DNA from: Lutibaculum baratangense AMV1
GTDB taxonomy: Bacteria > Pseudomonadota > Alphaproteobacteria > Rhizobiales > Tepidamorphaceae
Direction of reading: 5' to 3'
Length of the DNA: 64,000 nucleotides
Assembly (NCBI RefSeq): GCF_000496075.1
Contig: NZ_AWXZ01000013.1
Location: forward strand, 62,001-126,000
The position numbers and the translations under genes are program-made. The notes under the pieces are model-generated. The model did not search any database. It saw only the letters and a program-made list of their open reading frames with translations, and had not been told where the DNA came from. Shown one piece after another: positions 15,732-23,645 of the stretch; position 1 is the stretch's first letter, and the number at the start of each line of letters is the position of its first letter.

Positions 15732-17570
15732 ATGGGACTTGCCGGTGTTCTCCGCAACGCCCTGAGCGGCATCGACGTCACTCAGGCGGGCCTCGACGTC
15801 GTCTCCCGCAACGTCGCGAACTCCAGTACCGTCGGTTACAACAAGCAGACGCTCAACCAGACGGTGAAGGACTATGGTGGTCCTGCCTTCGGCGTGAAGG
15901 CGGGAGAGGTCAACCGCGTCCTCGACCAGCAGCTGCAGAAGCAGCTGCGTGGCGAGCTCTCTGGCGCGGGCTATGTCGGCGCGATGCAGTCGTATCTCGA
16001 GCGCCTCGAGATATCGTTCGGCGCGCCGGGGGCCGCGAACGGGGTCGAAAGCCTCTATTCGGGCTTCGAAGCCTCGCTCGAGCGGCTCATCACGAGCCCG
16101 GAGAACCCGGCGACGCGCGCCGAGTTCGTCCAGACCGCGCATCTTCTGGCGAGCGAGATGAATGCCGTCTCGCGCGATATCCAGACGCTGCGCGGCCAGG
16201 CTGAGACGGAGATCTCGGATTCCGTCACGCGGATCAACGAGATCCTCAAGGGCATCGCAAACGCGAACCAGCGTATCGCGTTTTCGGGCAACTCCGACCC
16301 GGGCTGGGCCGATCAGCGCGACGCGCTGATCAACGAGCTCGCGGAGCTCATGGAGGTGAAGGTCTCCGAGCCGGCCGCGAACGGCACCGTCAGCGTCATG
16401 ACGCGGTCGGGCACACTGCTCGCCTCCGACGTGGCGATGGAGCTGTCGTTCAACCGCAACGCGACCGTCGGGGCGCAGTCCCGCTTCACGGATGATCCAG
16501 CCACCAGCACGCTCGGGACGATCATCCTCAGTGGGCCGGGCCGGCCGCCGCTCGACATGATCCAGGACAACGCCTTCGGCTCGGGCAAGATCGGGGCGCT
16601 GCTCGACCTGCGTGACCAGGTGCTGGTCGAAGCCCAGAACAGCCTCGACGCCATGGCCGACGCCATGGCGCGGGCGATGTCGACCTACAGCGTGCCCAGC
16701 TCCGAGATCGCCGACGGGCGCAGCATCGACGCGAGCGGGCTGAAATCGGGCGACCGTCTCACGTTCAGCTACATGGACGGCGGAACGGAGAAGACCGTCA
16801 CCTTCATCGCCACGAACGGCAAGGAGCAGGGCCTCAACGACAGGGCGACGGCCCGGACAGACGACACCGTCGTCGGTATCGACTTCACTCAGTCGGATGC
16901 CGATATAGCGGCGGCAATGACGGCGGCGCTCGCCAGTCTCGGCGCCTCGACGACGGTCACCGAAAACGGGCCCAAGTCGTTCGATTTCGTCGACACGGCT
17001 TCGTCGGGCGCGGCGATCACCGGGTTGCGCGCCGAAGCGACGGCGACTTCGTTGACCGGCGGCCTCGCCATTCCGCTCTTCGTGGACGGCGGGAAGGCCT
17101 ACACCGGCAGCTTCGACGGCGGCAGCCAGCAGCTGGGCTTCGCGGGGCGGATCGCGGTGAACCCGGCGCTTCTCAAGGACAGCTCGTCCCTGTCGGTCTA
17201 CATGGATCCGACGACGACCCCGATGGGCGATCCCGCCCGTCCCGCGGCGATGATGGCGCGCCTGCAGTCGGTCGAGCTGCGCATGCCCAACGGCAATATC
17301 GCCGCCAGCCTGCCGGCCAGCGGCGCCGACATGGGCGCCTTCGTGTCTCGTATCGTCTCTACCCAGGCCATGCGGGCGAGCGCCGCCAACCAGGCGAAGG
17401 AGGCCCAGACCCAGGTCGTCGCGCAGCTCGAGGAGCGGCACGCCCTCAAGTCCGGGGTGAGCGTCGACGAGGAGATGACGAAGCTGATCCAGCTGCAGAT
17501 GGCCTATCAGGCAAATGCACGGGTTGTTCAGACGTTTCAGGAAATGCTCGACCTGTTGATGAGGATTTAA
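15732..17570 (+). CDS. flgK: Flagellar hook-associated protein 1 FlgK
   Basis: A 612-residue hook-filament junction protein. The N-terminal helix (LSGIDVTQAGLDVVSRNVAN then STVGYNKQT) and the C-terminal LIQLQMAYQANARVVQTFQE motif are the paired FlgK/FlgE-type coiled-coil ends. Its middle section (residues about 290-520) is a variable outer domain, making it somewhat longer than many FlgK proteins. It is followed by flgL only five bases downstream, so the two are cotranscribed. Confidence 0.96.
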   Translation: MGLAGVLRNALSGIDVTQAGLDVVSRNVANSSTVGYNKQTLNQTVKDYGGPAFGVKAGEVNRVLDQQLQKQLRGELSGAGYVGAMQSYLERLEISFGAPGAANGVESLYSGFEASLERLITSPENPATRAEFVQTAHLLASEMNAVSRDIQTLRGQAETEISDSVTRINEILKGIANANQRIAFSGNSDPGWADQRDALINELAELMEVKVSEPAANGTVSVMTRSGTLLASDVAMELSFNRNATVGAQSRFTDDPATSTLGTIILSGPGRPPLDMIQDNAFGSGKIGALLDLRDQVLVEAQNSLDAMADAMARAMSTYSVPSSEIADGRSIDASGLKSGDRLTFSYMDGGTEKTVTFIATNGKEQGLNDRATARTDDTVVGIDFTQSDADIAAAMTAALASLGASTTVTENGPKSFDFVDTASSGAAITGLRAEATATSLTGGLAIPLFVDGGKAYTGSFDGGSQQLGFAGRIAVNPALLKDSSSLSVYMDPTTTPMGDPARPAAMMARLQSVELRMPNGNIAASLPASGADMGAFVSRIVSTQAMRASAANQAKEAQTQVVAQLEERHALKSGVSVDEEMTKLIQLQMAYQANARVVQTFQEMLDLLMRI

Positions 17571-17575
17571 CGTTA

Positions 17576-19069
17576 ATGGCGATTGCTCCCCTCTCTCACA
17601 GTGCGGGCTGGCTGCGCGGGATCAGCGAGGCCCGCAACCAGATGTTCGATCTGCAGCGGCAGCTGACGACCGGCAAGAAGGCGGATCTCTACAGCGGCCT
17701 GGGCGGCGGTGGGGCCATCGACACGGCCGTGCGGATGCGCGCGCGCGTCGACACGCTCGGGGCCTACCAGTCCTCCGTGAAGCTCGTCGCCTCGCGCATG
17801 GACACGATGGAGACGGTGCTCGGCCGCTACGACGCGCTCACGCGCGAGACGCGCACCGCCGTCGCCAACACCATGCCGCTCGCCGACCTGCCGAACCCGC
17901 TCACGCTGAAGCAGCAGGCTCGCTACTCGCTGGACGAGGCGGTGACGCTCCTGAACTCAGAGCTCGGCGGGCGGCAGCTCTTCTCCGGCCGGGCGCTGGA
18001 GACCGAGCCGGTCATCAGTGCCTCGAAGATCATCGATGGCGACCCGCCGCTCGCTGGCTTCGACATCGTCGCCGCCGATCGGCTGAAGGCCGATCTCGGC
18101 GACGACGGTCTAGGCCGTCTCGACCTCGGCGTCACCGACTCCACCGTCACGCTTTCCGAGGATGCCGCGGGCAGCGTCTTCGGGTTCAAGATCTCCGGTG
18201 TCACCTCCACCCTCGGCGGCGACACCACCGTCACTGCCCCGGCCGGCGATCCGGCCGTCACCGAGGTGACGTTCGGGGCGACACTGCCCGAGAAGGGGCA
18301 GTCGATCAGTTTCAAGCTCGACATGCCCGACGGCACGTCCACGACGATCAAGCTCACGGCCGTGGCGACGCCGAGCGAGGAGAAGAACACCTTCGTCATC
18401 GGCGAGGATGCCGACGAGACCGCCGCGAACATGAAGGCGGCGCTTCAGGAGGCCGTCGGCTTCGCGGCGAAGACGGAACTCTCGGCCGCCTCGTCCTTCG
18501 CGGCGGCGAACGACTTCTTCGACAACGATCCGCCCCTGCGGGTCGACACGTCGAGCCTCGCCCTGGGGGAGGCGACGGGCTTGCGTTCGGGCGCCGACGA
18601 TACGGTCAGGTGGTACAAGGGCGCGAACTCGTCGGATCCGCGATCCTCGTCGGTCGCCTCGGTGTCCGACGAGCTCGACGTGAAATACGGCGCGCAGGCG
18701 AACGAGAAGGAGCTCCGCGCCACGCTGAAGAACCTCGCGGTCATGAGCGTCGCCGACTACGAACTCCCCGGCAAGGAAGGAGAGGGGCTCTACACTGCCA
18801 AGAGCCAGAGGCTGATCACGAACCTCTACGGCGCGGCGAAGGGCATCAACGAGGTCCGCGCCGACGTCGCGATGCAGCGCGTGACGGTCGAGAAGGCCGA
18901 CGAGCGCAACAAGCTGCAGAAGACGACGGCGGAGGACTTGCTGGGTTCGGTCGAGGACGCCGACATCAACGAGGTGGCGGTGATGCTGCTGCAGCTCCAG
19001 ACGCAGTTGCAGGGCAGCTACCAGGTCACCGCCATGCTGTCGCAGCTCAGCCTCGTGAAGCTGCTTTAG
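17576..19069 (+). CDS. flgL: Flagellar hook-associated protein 3 FlgL (enlarged)
   Basis: A 497-residue second hook-filament junction protein. Flagellin-like coiled-coil ends are visible: an N-terminal helix with EARNQMFDLQRQLTTGKKAD and a C-terminal VMLLQLQTQLQGSYQVT-type helix. It is much longer than the roughly 300-350 residues usual for alphaproteobacterial FlgL because of a Thr/Asp/Ser-rich central domain (residues about 165-400). It ends the flgE operon and is followed by a strong terminator. Confidence 0.94.
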   Translation: MAIAPLSHSAGWLRGISEARNQMFDLQRQLTTGKKADLYSGLGGGGAIDTAVRMRARVDTLGAYQSSVKLVASRMDTMETVLGRYDALTRETRTAVANTMPLADLPNPLTLKQQARYSLDEAVTLLNSELGGRQLFSGRALETEPVISASKIIDGDPPLAGFDIVAADRLKADLGDDGLGRLDLGVTDSTVTLSEDAAGSVFGFKISGVTSTLGGDTTVTAPAGDPAVTEVTFGATLPEKGQSISFKLDMPDGTSTTIKLTAVATPSEEKNTFVIGEDADETAANMKAALQEAVGFAAKTELSAASSFAAANDFFDNDPPLRVDTSSLALGEATGLRSGADDTVRWYKGANSSDPRSSSVASVSDELDVKYGAQANEKELRATLKNLAVMSVADYELPGKEGEGLYTAKSQRLITNLYGAAKGINEVRADVAMQRVTVEKADERNKLQKTTAEDLLGSVEDADINEVAVMLLQLQTQLQGSYQVTAMLSQLSLVKLL

Positions 19070-19096
19070 GCGCTTCCACGCGCCTCCAGCCTGTAA

Positions 19097-19131
19097 AGAA
19101 AAAGCCCGCGGGGAGCCCCCCGCGGGCTCTT
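19097..19131. terminator. Bidirectional terminator between flgL and flaF
   Basis: A perfect 10-bp stem, GCCCGCGGGG (19104-19113) with CCCCGCGGGC (19118-19127), loop AGCC. A T-rich run follows on the plus strand (CTCTTTCC) and an A-rich run precedes it (AAAGAAAAA), so it can end both the flgL transcript and any minus-strand transcript that reads past flaF. Confidence 0.8.
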
Positions 19132-19175
19132 TCCGTTCGTTCGTCGGCCGGCCAAGGAACCCGCGCAGCGGACGG

Positions 19176-19202
19176 AAAAAGGCGAGACCGGTTGGCCTCG
19201 CC
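19176..19202 (-). terminator. Rho-independent terminator of the flbT-flaF operon
   Basis: Stem of nine pairs with one mismatch (GGCGAGACC 19181-19189 with GGCCTCGCC 19194-19202) followed on the minus strand by five U residues (AAAAA 19176-19180 on the plus strand). It lies about 50 bases past the flaF stop. Confidence 0.7.
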
Positions 19203-19253
19203 TTCTGCGTGAAACGTGATCGAGGATCAGTGCGCGGGCGAGGACGTGTCGGC

Positions 19254-19634
19254 CTATTCGGCCGCGACCATGGCGGCGCGCTCGCGCAGGCCCGCCGCGA
19301 TCTGGCGATTGATGTTGATCAGCGGCGCGACCGTGTTCGCCGCCCGGTCGGCCTGGATCGCCATGGTGCGGTTGAACACGAAGAGCGCGATGTTCGCGAT
19401 GTTGTTCTTGATCGCCTGGGGCAGGGGGTTCTCGGGACGCGTCGCCGAGGAGACGAGGAGCGTCCACAGGCGCCGGTTGTAGGTGAGGGCGTCGTGCAGG
19501 TCGCCCTGCCTGCTCTCGTCGTCGCAGACCGCCTGGAGCTTCGCGGCGGCCTTCAGGAGAAGGTCTGCCTCGAGATCGCGGGGGCTAGCCGTCTGTCGTG
19601 TCACCTGGCCGTAGGCCTGCGCTGCGTTGTGCAT
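19254..19634 (-). CDS. flaF: Flagellar biosynthesis regulator FlaF
   Basis: A 126-residue cytoplasmic protein with the family signature AYGQVTRQTASPRDLEADLL at the N terminus and NIANIALFVFNRTMAIQ near the C terminus. In Caulobacter FlaF is a flagellin secretion chaperone that acts with FlbT. The flbT reading frame extends 50 bases into this gene in another frame, so flaF is probably translated by coupling to flbT. The arrangement flagellin-flbT-flaF on one strand is typical for alphaproteobacteria. Confidence 0.95.
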   Translation of the reverse strand: MHNAAQAYGQVTRQTASPRDLEADLLLKAAAKLQAVCDDESRQGDLHDALTYNRRLWTLLVSSATRPENPLPQAIKNNIANIALFVFNRTMAIQADRAANTVAPLININRQIAAGLRERAAMVAAE

Positions 19635-20010
19635 GCTCTAGAAGTTCCGTCTCGTACTGGATTAGAACCTTCGCTTCCCTCAGAGCTTTGTACAGCGCGT
19701 TGGTTAATATCAGGTTGTTGATGCGGTCCACATAGGGAAGCGTACTGGGGACCGCGGCCACCAACTCGTTGACGAGCTTAAAATATAGTTCGCGCGTTTC
19801 CTCGCCTTCGAGTCCCAGATAGAGAAGCTGGACGGCGAGGTAGATGCGCTTTGCGGGCGTGTCGGCCGTCTCCGCGGTCAGGATGTCCTTCTCGCGCAGG
19901 ACCGGCGCGTCGCCCTGGATGTAGAGCCTCGTGCGCTGGTTGTCGTTCGTGATGACGCTCGTGCCGAGGATGAAGCGCTCCCCCGGCTTCAGTTCGACCT
20001 TCAGTGCCAT
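19585..20010 (-). CDS. flbT: Flagellar biosynthesis repressor FlbT
   Basis: A 141-residue regulator that in Caulobacter represses flagellin synthesis by acting on the flagellin mRNA 5' leader. Family motifs are MALKVELKPGERFILGTSVI at the N terminus and the helical AKRIYLAVQLLYLGLEGEE segment. The ATG at 20010 fits the family start; an upstream ATG at 20052 adds a basic leader. Its 3' end overlaps flaF by 50 bases, an unusually long overlap. It sits directly downstream of the flagellin gene, whose leader carries a strong hairpin. Confidence 0.95.
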   Translation of the reverse strand: MALKVELKPGERFILGTSVITNDNQRTRLYIQGDAPVLREKDILTAETADTPAKRIYLAVQLLYLGLEGEETRELYFKLVNELVAAVPSTLPYVDRINNLILTNALYKALREAKVLIQYETELLEHAQRSAGLRPGDTTDG

Positions 20011-20078
20011 GTGATGACGGACCTTTCCCGGCCGTGCCCGCTGCCGTTCCACTTCATATGAGTCTGCGGCAGTCGGGC

Positions 20079-20116
20079 AAAGAAAAACGGCGGGGCCGAG
20101 GCCCCGCCGCCATTTT
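20079..20116. terminator. Terminator after the flagellin gene (bidirectional structure)
   Basis: Ten-base-pair stem CGGCGGGGCC (20088-20097) with GGCCCCGCCG (20100-20109). On the minus strand it is followed by TTTTTCTTT. T residues also follow on the plus side (CATTTTTTG). It lies between the flagellin stop (20136) and flbT, so flagellin is probably a separate transcript. Confidence 0.75.
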
Positions 20117-20135
20117 TTGTCGATCGCTTGAACGA

Positions 20136-22181
20136 TCAGAACAGACGGAGCGCAGCCTGGTCGGCCTGCGAGGCCATCGACAGAGCCGTCGAGGACAGCT
20201 GCTGGCGGGTCTGCAGGGCGAGCATGTTCGCCGCTTCCTCGTTGGTGTCCGCCAGGACGAGCTTGTCGGCGCCCGTCTGCAGCGTGTTCATCATGTTCTT
20301 CGTGAAGTCCTGGCGGTTCTGCACGACCGAGAGGTTCGAGCCGAAGGCCGAGGACTGCGAACGGATCGTGTTGACCGCGTCCTTCACGGTGCCGAGCAGC
20401 GAGTCGATCGTCTCGTCGGAGTCGAGCGTCTTCGCCTCGATGTCGCTCAGCTTCAGGGTGTCGGCGTTGATCGACTTGCCGCCCTTCGTCTGAATGTCGA
20501 TGTCGGAGGTGCCCGTCTCGTTGAACGTGATCTTCAGGCTGTCGCCGCGCAGCAGGTTGATGCCGTTGAACGAGGCGTCGTCGGCCAGCTTGTCGAGCTG
20601 GTCGCGCAGCTCGTTGAACTGGTTGGCGAGGTCCGCACGAACGGTGTTGCCGCCGATCGTCGAGGTCGTCTTGTTGCCGTCGCCCGCCTTGTCGACCGAA
20701 ACGCTCAGGTCCTGCGTCGAGAGGTTCTCGATGCGGAGCTTGCCGTTGTCGTTCGAGGCGCGCAGCTGGCCCTTGTACTCGCTGTTGATCACTTCGACGA
20801 AGCGGTCGACGGCCTTCTCGGAGTTCGTGGCGGCAGCGCCGGTGTCGGTCGTCGTCGAGCCGAAGATGGCCGATGCGTCCGGACCGGTGATCGAGAGCGC
20901 CTTGGAGGCGGGATCCTTCGCGGCGATCGACAGGTTGCCGTCGTCGTCGAAGGAGGCCTCGACGCCGGTCAGCCCCGCAGCCTGCAGCTGGCTGTTGATG
21001 CTGGCCAGGGTGTCAGCCGTGCTCGCACCACCGGCGACCGTGATGTTGGCGGTGGCATTGCCGTAGGTGACGCTGAACTCGTCGACCGCCGCATCCATCG
21101 TGGAGACGGTTGCACCGTCCACACCGTCGGCGGCAGCGCTGACGGCGGTGATCTCGTTCCCGTCCGGACCGTTCAGCTGGACCTGCGAAGCGAGAGCCGT
21201 CGAGCCCGTCGCGACCGTGGAGATCGTGACGTTCGTGCCGTCATTGCTGACGACCACGCTGTCGCCCATTGCCTCCTGCAGCTGCGACGTGAAGGCGTCG
21301 ATGTCGTTGTTGGCGTTGATGGTCTGGCCACCGCCCGTGACATCGGTCGCTGCCTGGATATCGCTGAACGCGTAGGTTGCCGAAGCCGCCGTCGCGCCGG
21401 CGCCCGTGCCGGTCACGTCGCCGAGGTTGACGTCCGCTGCGACCGAATCCTTACCGGTCGTGGCGGACTCGATGATGATCGCGTTGGTCGTCGTGTCGCG
21501 GCTGACGGTGTACTGGCTGTCGAGGCCGGCGGACACGAGGCCGGCCTGGATGTCCGCGATCGCCTCGTCCGCGCTTGCGGCGTCGTCGGTGGCGTCGGTG
21601 AACGCGCCGATGGTGATGTCGTTGCCGTCGATCGAGATCGTCGAGCCGCCGAGATCGTCATGATAGTTGATGACGGCACGCGCGCCGGCGCCGGCGGTGG
21701 CAGCGCTCGTGCTGGCGGCGACAGCCGGCCCCGTGTAGGCCGCGGAGCTGGTGACCGTTGCCTTCTTCCCGTTGGGGCTGTCGGACAGGCTCAGGTTCGC
21801 GATGTCGACCTGCTTGCCGCCCGACAGGCTGAGCACGGACTTGTCGTTCACGTCGAAGGACTGGGTCGAGAACGACTTGTCCTGGCGAGCCTGGCGCAGC
21901 GTCGACTGCATGGACTCGAGCGTCTTGGTGATCGCCGTCAGGCCGTTGTCGGCCGCCTCGAGCGTCTTGATGCCGTTGGACATGGAGTCCATCAGCGAGT
22001 TCAGGTCGTTCGACCGGGCCTGAAGCGAGGAGGCGGTGAAGAAGTTCGTGGGGTTGTCGAGCGCGGAGTTGACTTCCTTGCCCGTGGCGAGACGCTTCTG
22101 CGTCGTCGACATGAGGTCCGCGGTGTTCTGCAGCGAGAGCAGGTTCTGGCGCACACCGGCGGAAAGGGTGATTCCGGACAT
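20136..22181 (-). CDS. fliC: Flagellin (large)
   Basis: The flagellar filament subunit, 681 residues, nearly twice the usual alphaproteobacterial flagellin. The N-terminal D0/D1 helices (residues about 1-150, GVRQNLLSLQNTADLMS and RLATGKEVNSALDNPTNFF) and C-terminal helices (about 570-681, NRQDFTKNMMNTLQTGAD, ending QAALRLF) are the polymerisation core. The middle (residues about 150-480) is a Ser/Thr/Asp/Ala-rich beta region with few Lys or Arg. AAGGA stands seven bases before the ATG, and a long stem-loop lies in the leader. Only one flagellin gene is in the window. Confidence 0.95.
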   Translation of the reverse strand: MSGITLSAGVRQNLLSLQNTADLMSTTQKRLATGKEVNSALDNPTNFFTASSLQARSNDLNSLMDSMSNGIKTLEAADNGLTAITKTLESMQSTLRQARQDKSFSTQSFDVNDKSVLSLSGGKQVDIANLSLSDSPNGKKATVTSSAAYTGPAVAASTSAATAGAGARAVINYHDDLGGSTISIDGNDITIGAFTDATDDAASADEAIADIQAGLVSAGLDSQYTVSRDTTTNAIIIESATTGKDSVAADVNLGDVTGTGAGATAASATYAFSDIQAATDVTGGGQTINANNDIDAFTSQLQEAMGDSVVVSNDGTNVTISTVATGSTALASQVQLNGPDGNEITAVSAAADGVDGATVSTMDAAVDEFSVTYGNATANITVAGGASTADTLASINSQLQAAGLTGVEASFDDDGNLSIAAKDPASKALSITGPDASAIFGSTTTDTGAAATNSEKAVDRFVEVINSEYKGQLRASNDNGKLRIENLSTQDLSVSVDKAGDGNKTTSTIGGNTVRADLANQFNELRDQLDKLADDASFNGINLLRGDSLKITFNETGTSDIDIQTKGGKSINADTLKLSDIEAKTLDSDETIDSLLGTVKDAVNTIRSQSSAFGSNLSVVQNRQDFTKNMMNTLQTGADKLVLADTNEEAANMLALQTRQQLSSTALSMASQADQAALRLF

Positions 22182-22214
22182 TAGACGATCCTTTTCTGGA
22201 CGCGTACTGGACTG

Positions 22215-22252
22215 ACTAGCAGTTCCCTCCTGGGAACCCTGGTAGTGCTAGT
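22215..22252 (-). promoter_or_regulatory. Nested stem-loop in the flagellin mRNA 5' leader
   Basis: In mRNA sense the outer arms ACTAGCA and TGCTAGT (7 bp) enclose an inner stem GTTCCC-AGGA-GGGAAC (6 bp, four-base loop) with an eight-base bulge on one side. It lies 34 bases before the flagellin start codon. The loop and right arm contain AGGAGG, sequestered in the structure and too far away to be the ribosome-binding site. It resembles in position the leader structures on which FlbT acts in Caulobacter; binding here is inference. Confidence 0.6.
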
Positions 22253-22262
22253 CCGCGTCGCT

Positions 22263-22277
22263 CTAACAAGACGTTAA
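22263..22277 (-). promoter_or_regulatory. CtrA-like box upstream of flagellin
   Basis: CTAA-N7-TTAA on the plus strand (reads TTAA-N7-TTAG on the minus strand), one mismatch from the TTAA-N7-TTAA CtrA consensus. It lies 82 bases before the flagellin start. No sigma-54 -24/-12 element was found for this gene. Confidence 0.35.
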
Positions 22278-22308
22278 AGAGCGGGCCTCGGCGTGCGCAG
22301 GAAGAGGA

Positions 22309-22713
22309 TCAGACGAAGCGACTGAGATTGTGGGTGGGCGCGTCGGCATCGCCATGGGCGAGGAGACGGCCGTTCGGCCCGTAGGTCTCGGGCCTCGGCG
22401 CCTGGTAGACCGGTGCGGGCGGCACATGGGTCCGCCAGCTCGCGTCGCCGGTCTCCGTGTCGATCGACAGGAATGTGAGGGGCACTGAGCCGAAGCCGGT
22501 CGCGCCGACCTCCGGCGTGTTATCGTCGCGTGTCTCGAGGTCGCGCAGGTCGGGAAACGCCTGGCGATCGCCCTCGTCGGCAGCGGGGGAGGCGAGGCTC
22601 CTCTCGACCCGGGAGAGGGGCTCGTCCGTGACCCGCGCGCGTGAGATCAGCCGGCTGGCTCGTGCCGCCGGGGCGGATATGCGGCCGGTTCTCGTGACCG
22701 AATCGCGTGACAT
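22309..22713 (-). CDS. Hypothetical protein upstream of flagellin
   Basis: A 134-residue protein with no family I recognise. It has no signal peptide or membrane helix. The N-terminal half is Arg/Ser/Ala-rich, and the C-terminal half (from about residue 70) has more ordinary composition, with VPLTFLSIDTETGDASW and a Pro/Tyr-rich end, ending NLSRFV. The start is uncertain: ATG 22713 or 22737. It lies between flgN and flagellin on the same strand, so a flagellar role (perhaps filament assembly or an exported regulator) is possible, but nothing in the sequence proves it. Confidence 0.5.
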   Translation of the reverse strand: MSRDSVTRTGRISAPAARASRLISRARVTDEPLSRVERSLASPAADEGDRQAFPDLRDLETRDDNTPEVGATGFGSVPLTFLSIDTETGDASWRTHVPPAPVYQAPRPETYGPNGRLLAHGDADAPTHNLSRFV

Positions 22714-22860
22714 GCCTCGTCTCGACTGGTGGTGCAATCCTCGCCAGGAGACGAATGTAGCAGGAAATTCTCGATCTTCCCTCTACGGAATATAGACGAT
22801 CTTAATAAAGTCTTCTGCGGATCGGCGCGGAGGCGCCCGCGCCCCCGCGCGCGGGCCGGT

Positions 22861-23343
22861 TCAGAAGGCCGTGTCGACCGCGATCGGCGCCGGCCGGGCG
22901 TCGGTGCCGGTGCGGCGCGCATCGGCGCTGTAGGTCGAGGGCTGCGGCGTCTTCGCGCCCATCGCGTCCGCGACCGATTTCACGAGCGCCTCCGACACCG
23001 TGCGGGCCGTCGCCAGCACCGCGAGGTTCGTCTGGAGGATCGTCTCGAGCTCCCTGTGGCGGGCCTTCAGCTCCTGCAGCTCCTCCGGCGCGATCCGGTT
23101 GGCGGTCTCCGCGTCCTCGCGCAGCACGCCGAGGCCCCGGCGGTAGTCCTCGGCGAGCATCGCCTTGCGGGTTCCGAGCGCGGCCGCGTCGCGCAGCTTC
23201 GCGCCGCGGATGAGGGCGGCCTCCTCGTCGAGCGTCGCCATCAGATCTTCCAGCGTCCGCGACAGCCGCTCGTAGAGGCCCTGCGCATGGGCGGCAGGAT
23301 GTACGGCCACGGCGCCGTCCTGGTGCTCGAACTCGTTCGTCAT
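22861..23343 (-). CDS. flgN: FlgN-like hook-associated protein chaperone
   Basis: A 160-residue, mostly helical cytoplasmic protein with heptad-like leucines (LYERLSRTLEDLMATLDEEA, then ELQELKARHRELETILQTN), as in FlgN family chaperones, which hold FlgK and FlgL for export. The C-terminal 35 residues are polar and Pro-rich, probably disordered. Its start overlaps the rod-binding protein gene by four bases, making it the last gene of flgI-rod-binding protein-flgN. The family assignment rests on length, composition and context rather than a sharp motif. Confidence 0.75.
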   Translation of the reverse strand: MTNEFEHQDGAVAVHPAAHAQGLYERLSRTLEDLMATLDEEAALIRGAKLRDAAALGTRKAMLAEDYRRGLGVLREDAETANRIAPEELQELKARHRELETILQTNLAVLATARTVSEALVKSVADAMGAKTPQPSTYSADARRTGTDARPAPIAVDTAF

Positions 23344-23645
23344 GTCTCACTCGTCTCCTGCAAGGCGATAATGTCGCGCAAAACACTGTCCGCGAGGCCG
23401 ATGCCGCCGGCGGCGGCCATCTCCTTCGCGTATTCCTCGATCAGCATCGATCGGTAGGTTTCCTCCGCCTGACCGCCGCCGAACGGTCCGTCGGTCGGAA
23501 GGTCGGTGAACATCTCCGCCACCATCGTGTTCAGGAACACGGATTCGAACTCCTCGGCCGCCTTCCGGGCGCGGGCTAGCTCGCTGGGCGTAATGCTCGA
23601 GGGAATCGGCGGCAGCGGCGTCGTGTGCGGCATCCGGATCATCAC
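23340..23645 (-). CDS. flgJ: Rod-binding protein, FlgJ N-terminal domain type
   Basis: A 101-residue protein matching only the rod-capping half of FlgJ: ARKAAEEFESVFLNTMVAEM (about residues 26-45) and EETYRSMLIEEYAKEMAAAG (about 61-80) are typical. The C-terminal peptidoglycan hydrolase domain of enteric FlgJ is absent, as is normal in alphaproteobacteria. It is expected to help rod assembly in the periplasm. It overlaps flgI and flgN by four bases on each side. Confidence 0.9.
   Translation of the reverse strand: MMIRMPHTTPLPPIPSSITPSELARARKAAEEFESVFLNTMVAEMFTDLPTDGPFGGGQAEETYRSMLIEEYAKEMAAAGGIGLADSVLRDIIALQETSET

Noticed and set aside
20004-22184. A 726-codon open frame on the plus strand opposite flagellin and flbT
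   Set aside because: It mirrors the flagellin and shows no motif, and the flagellin ends and leader are canonical.
22226-22231. AGGAGG in the flagellin leader as the ribosome-binding site
   Set aside because: It is 44 bases before the ATG and inside a stem-loop. A nearer AAGGA seven bases before the ATG fits better.
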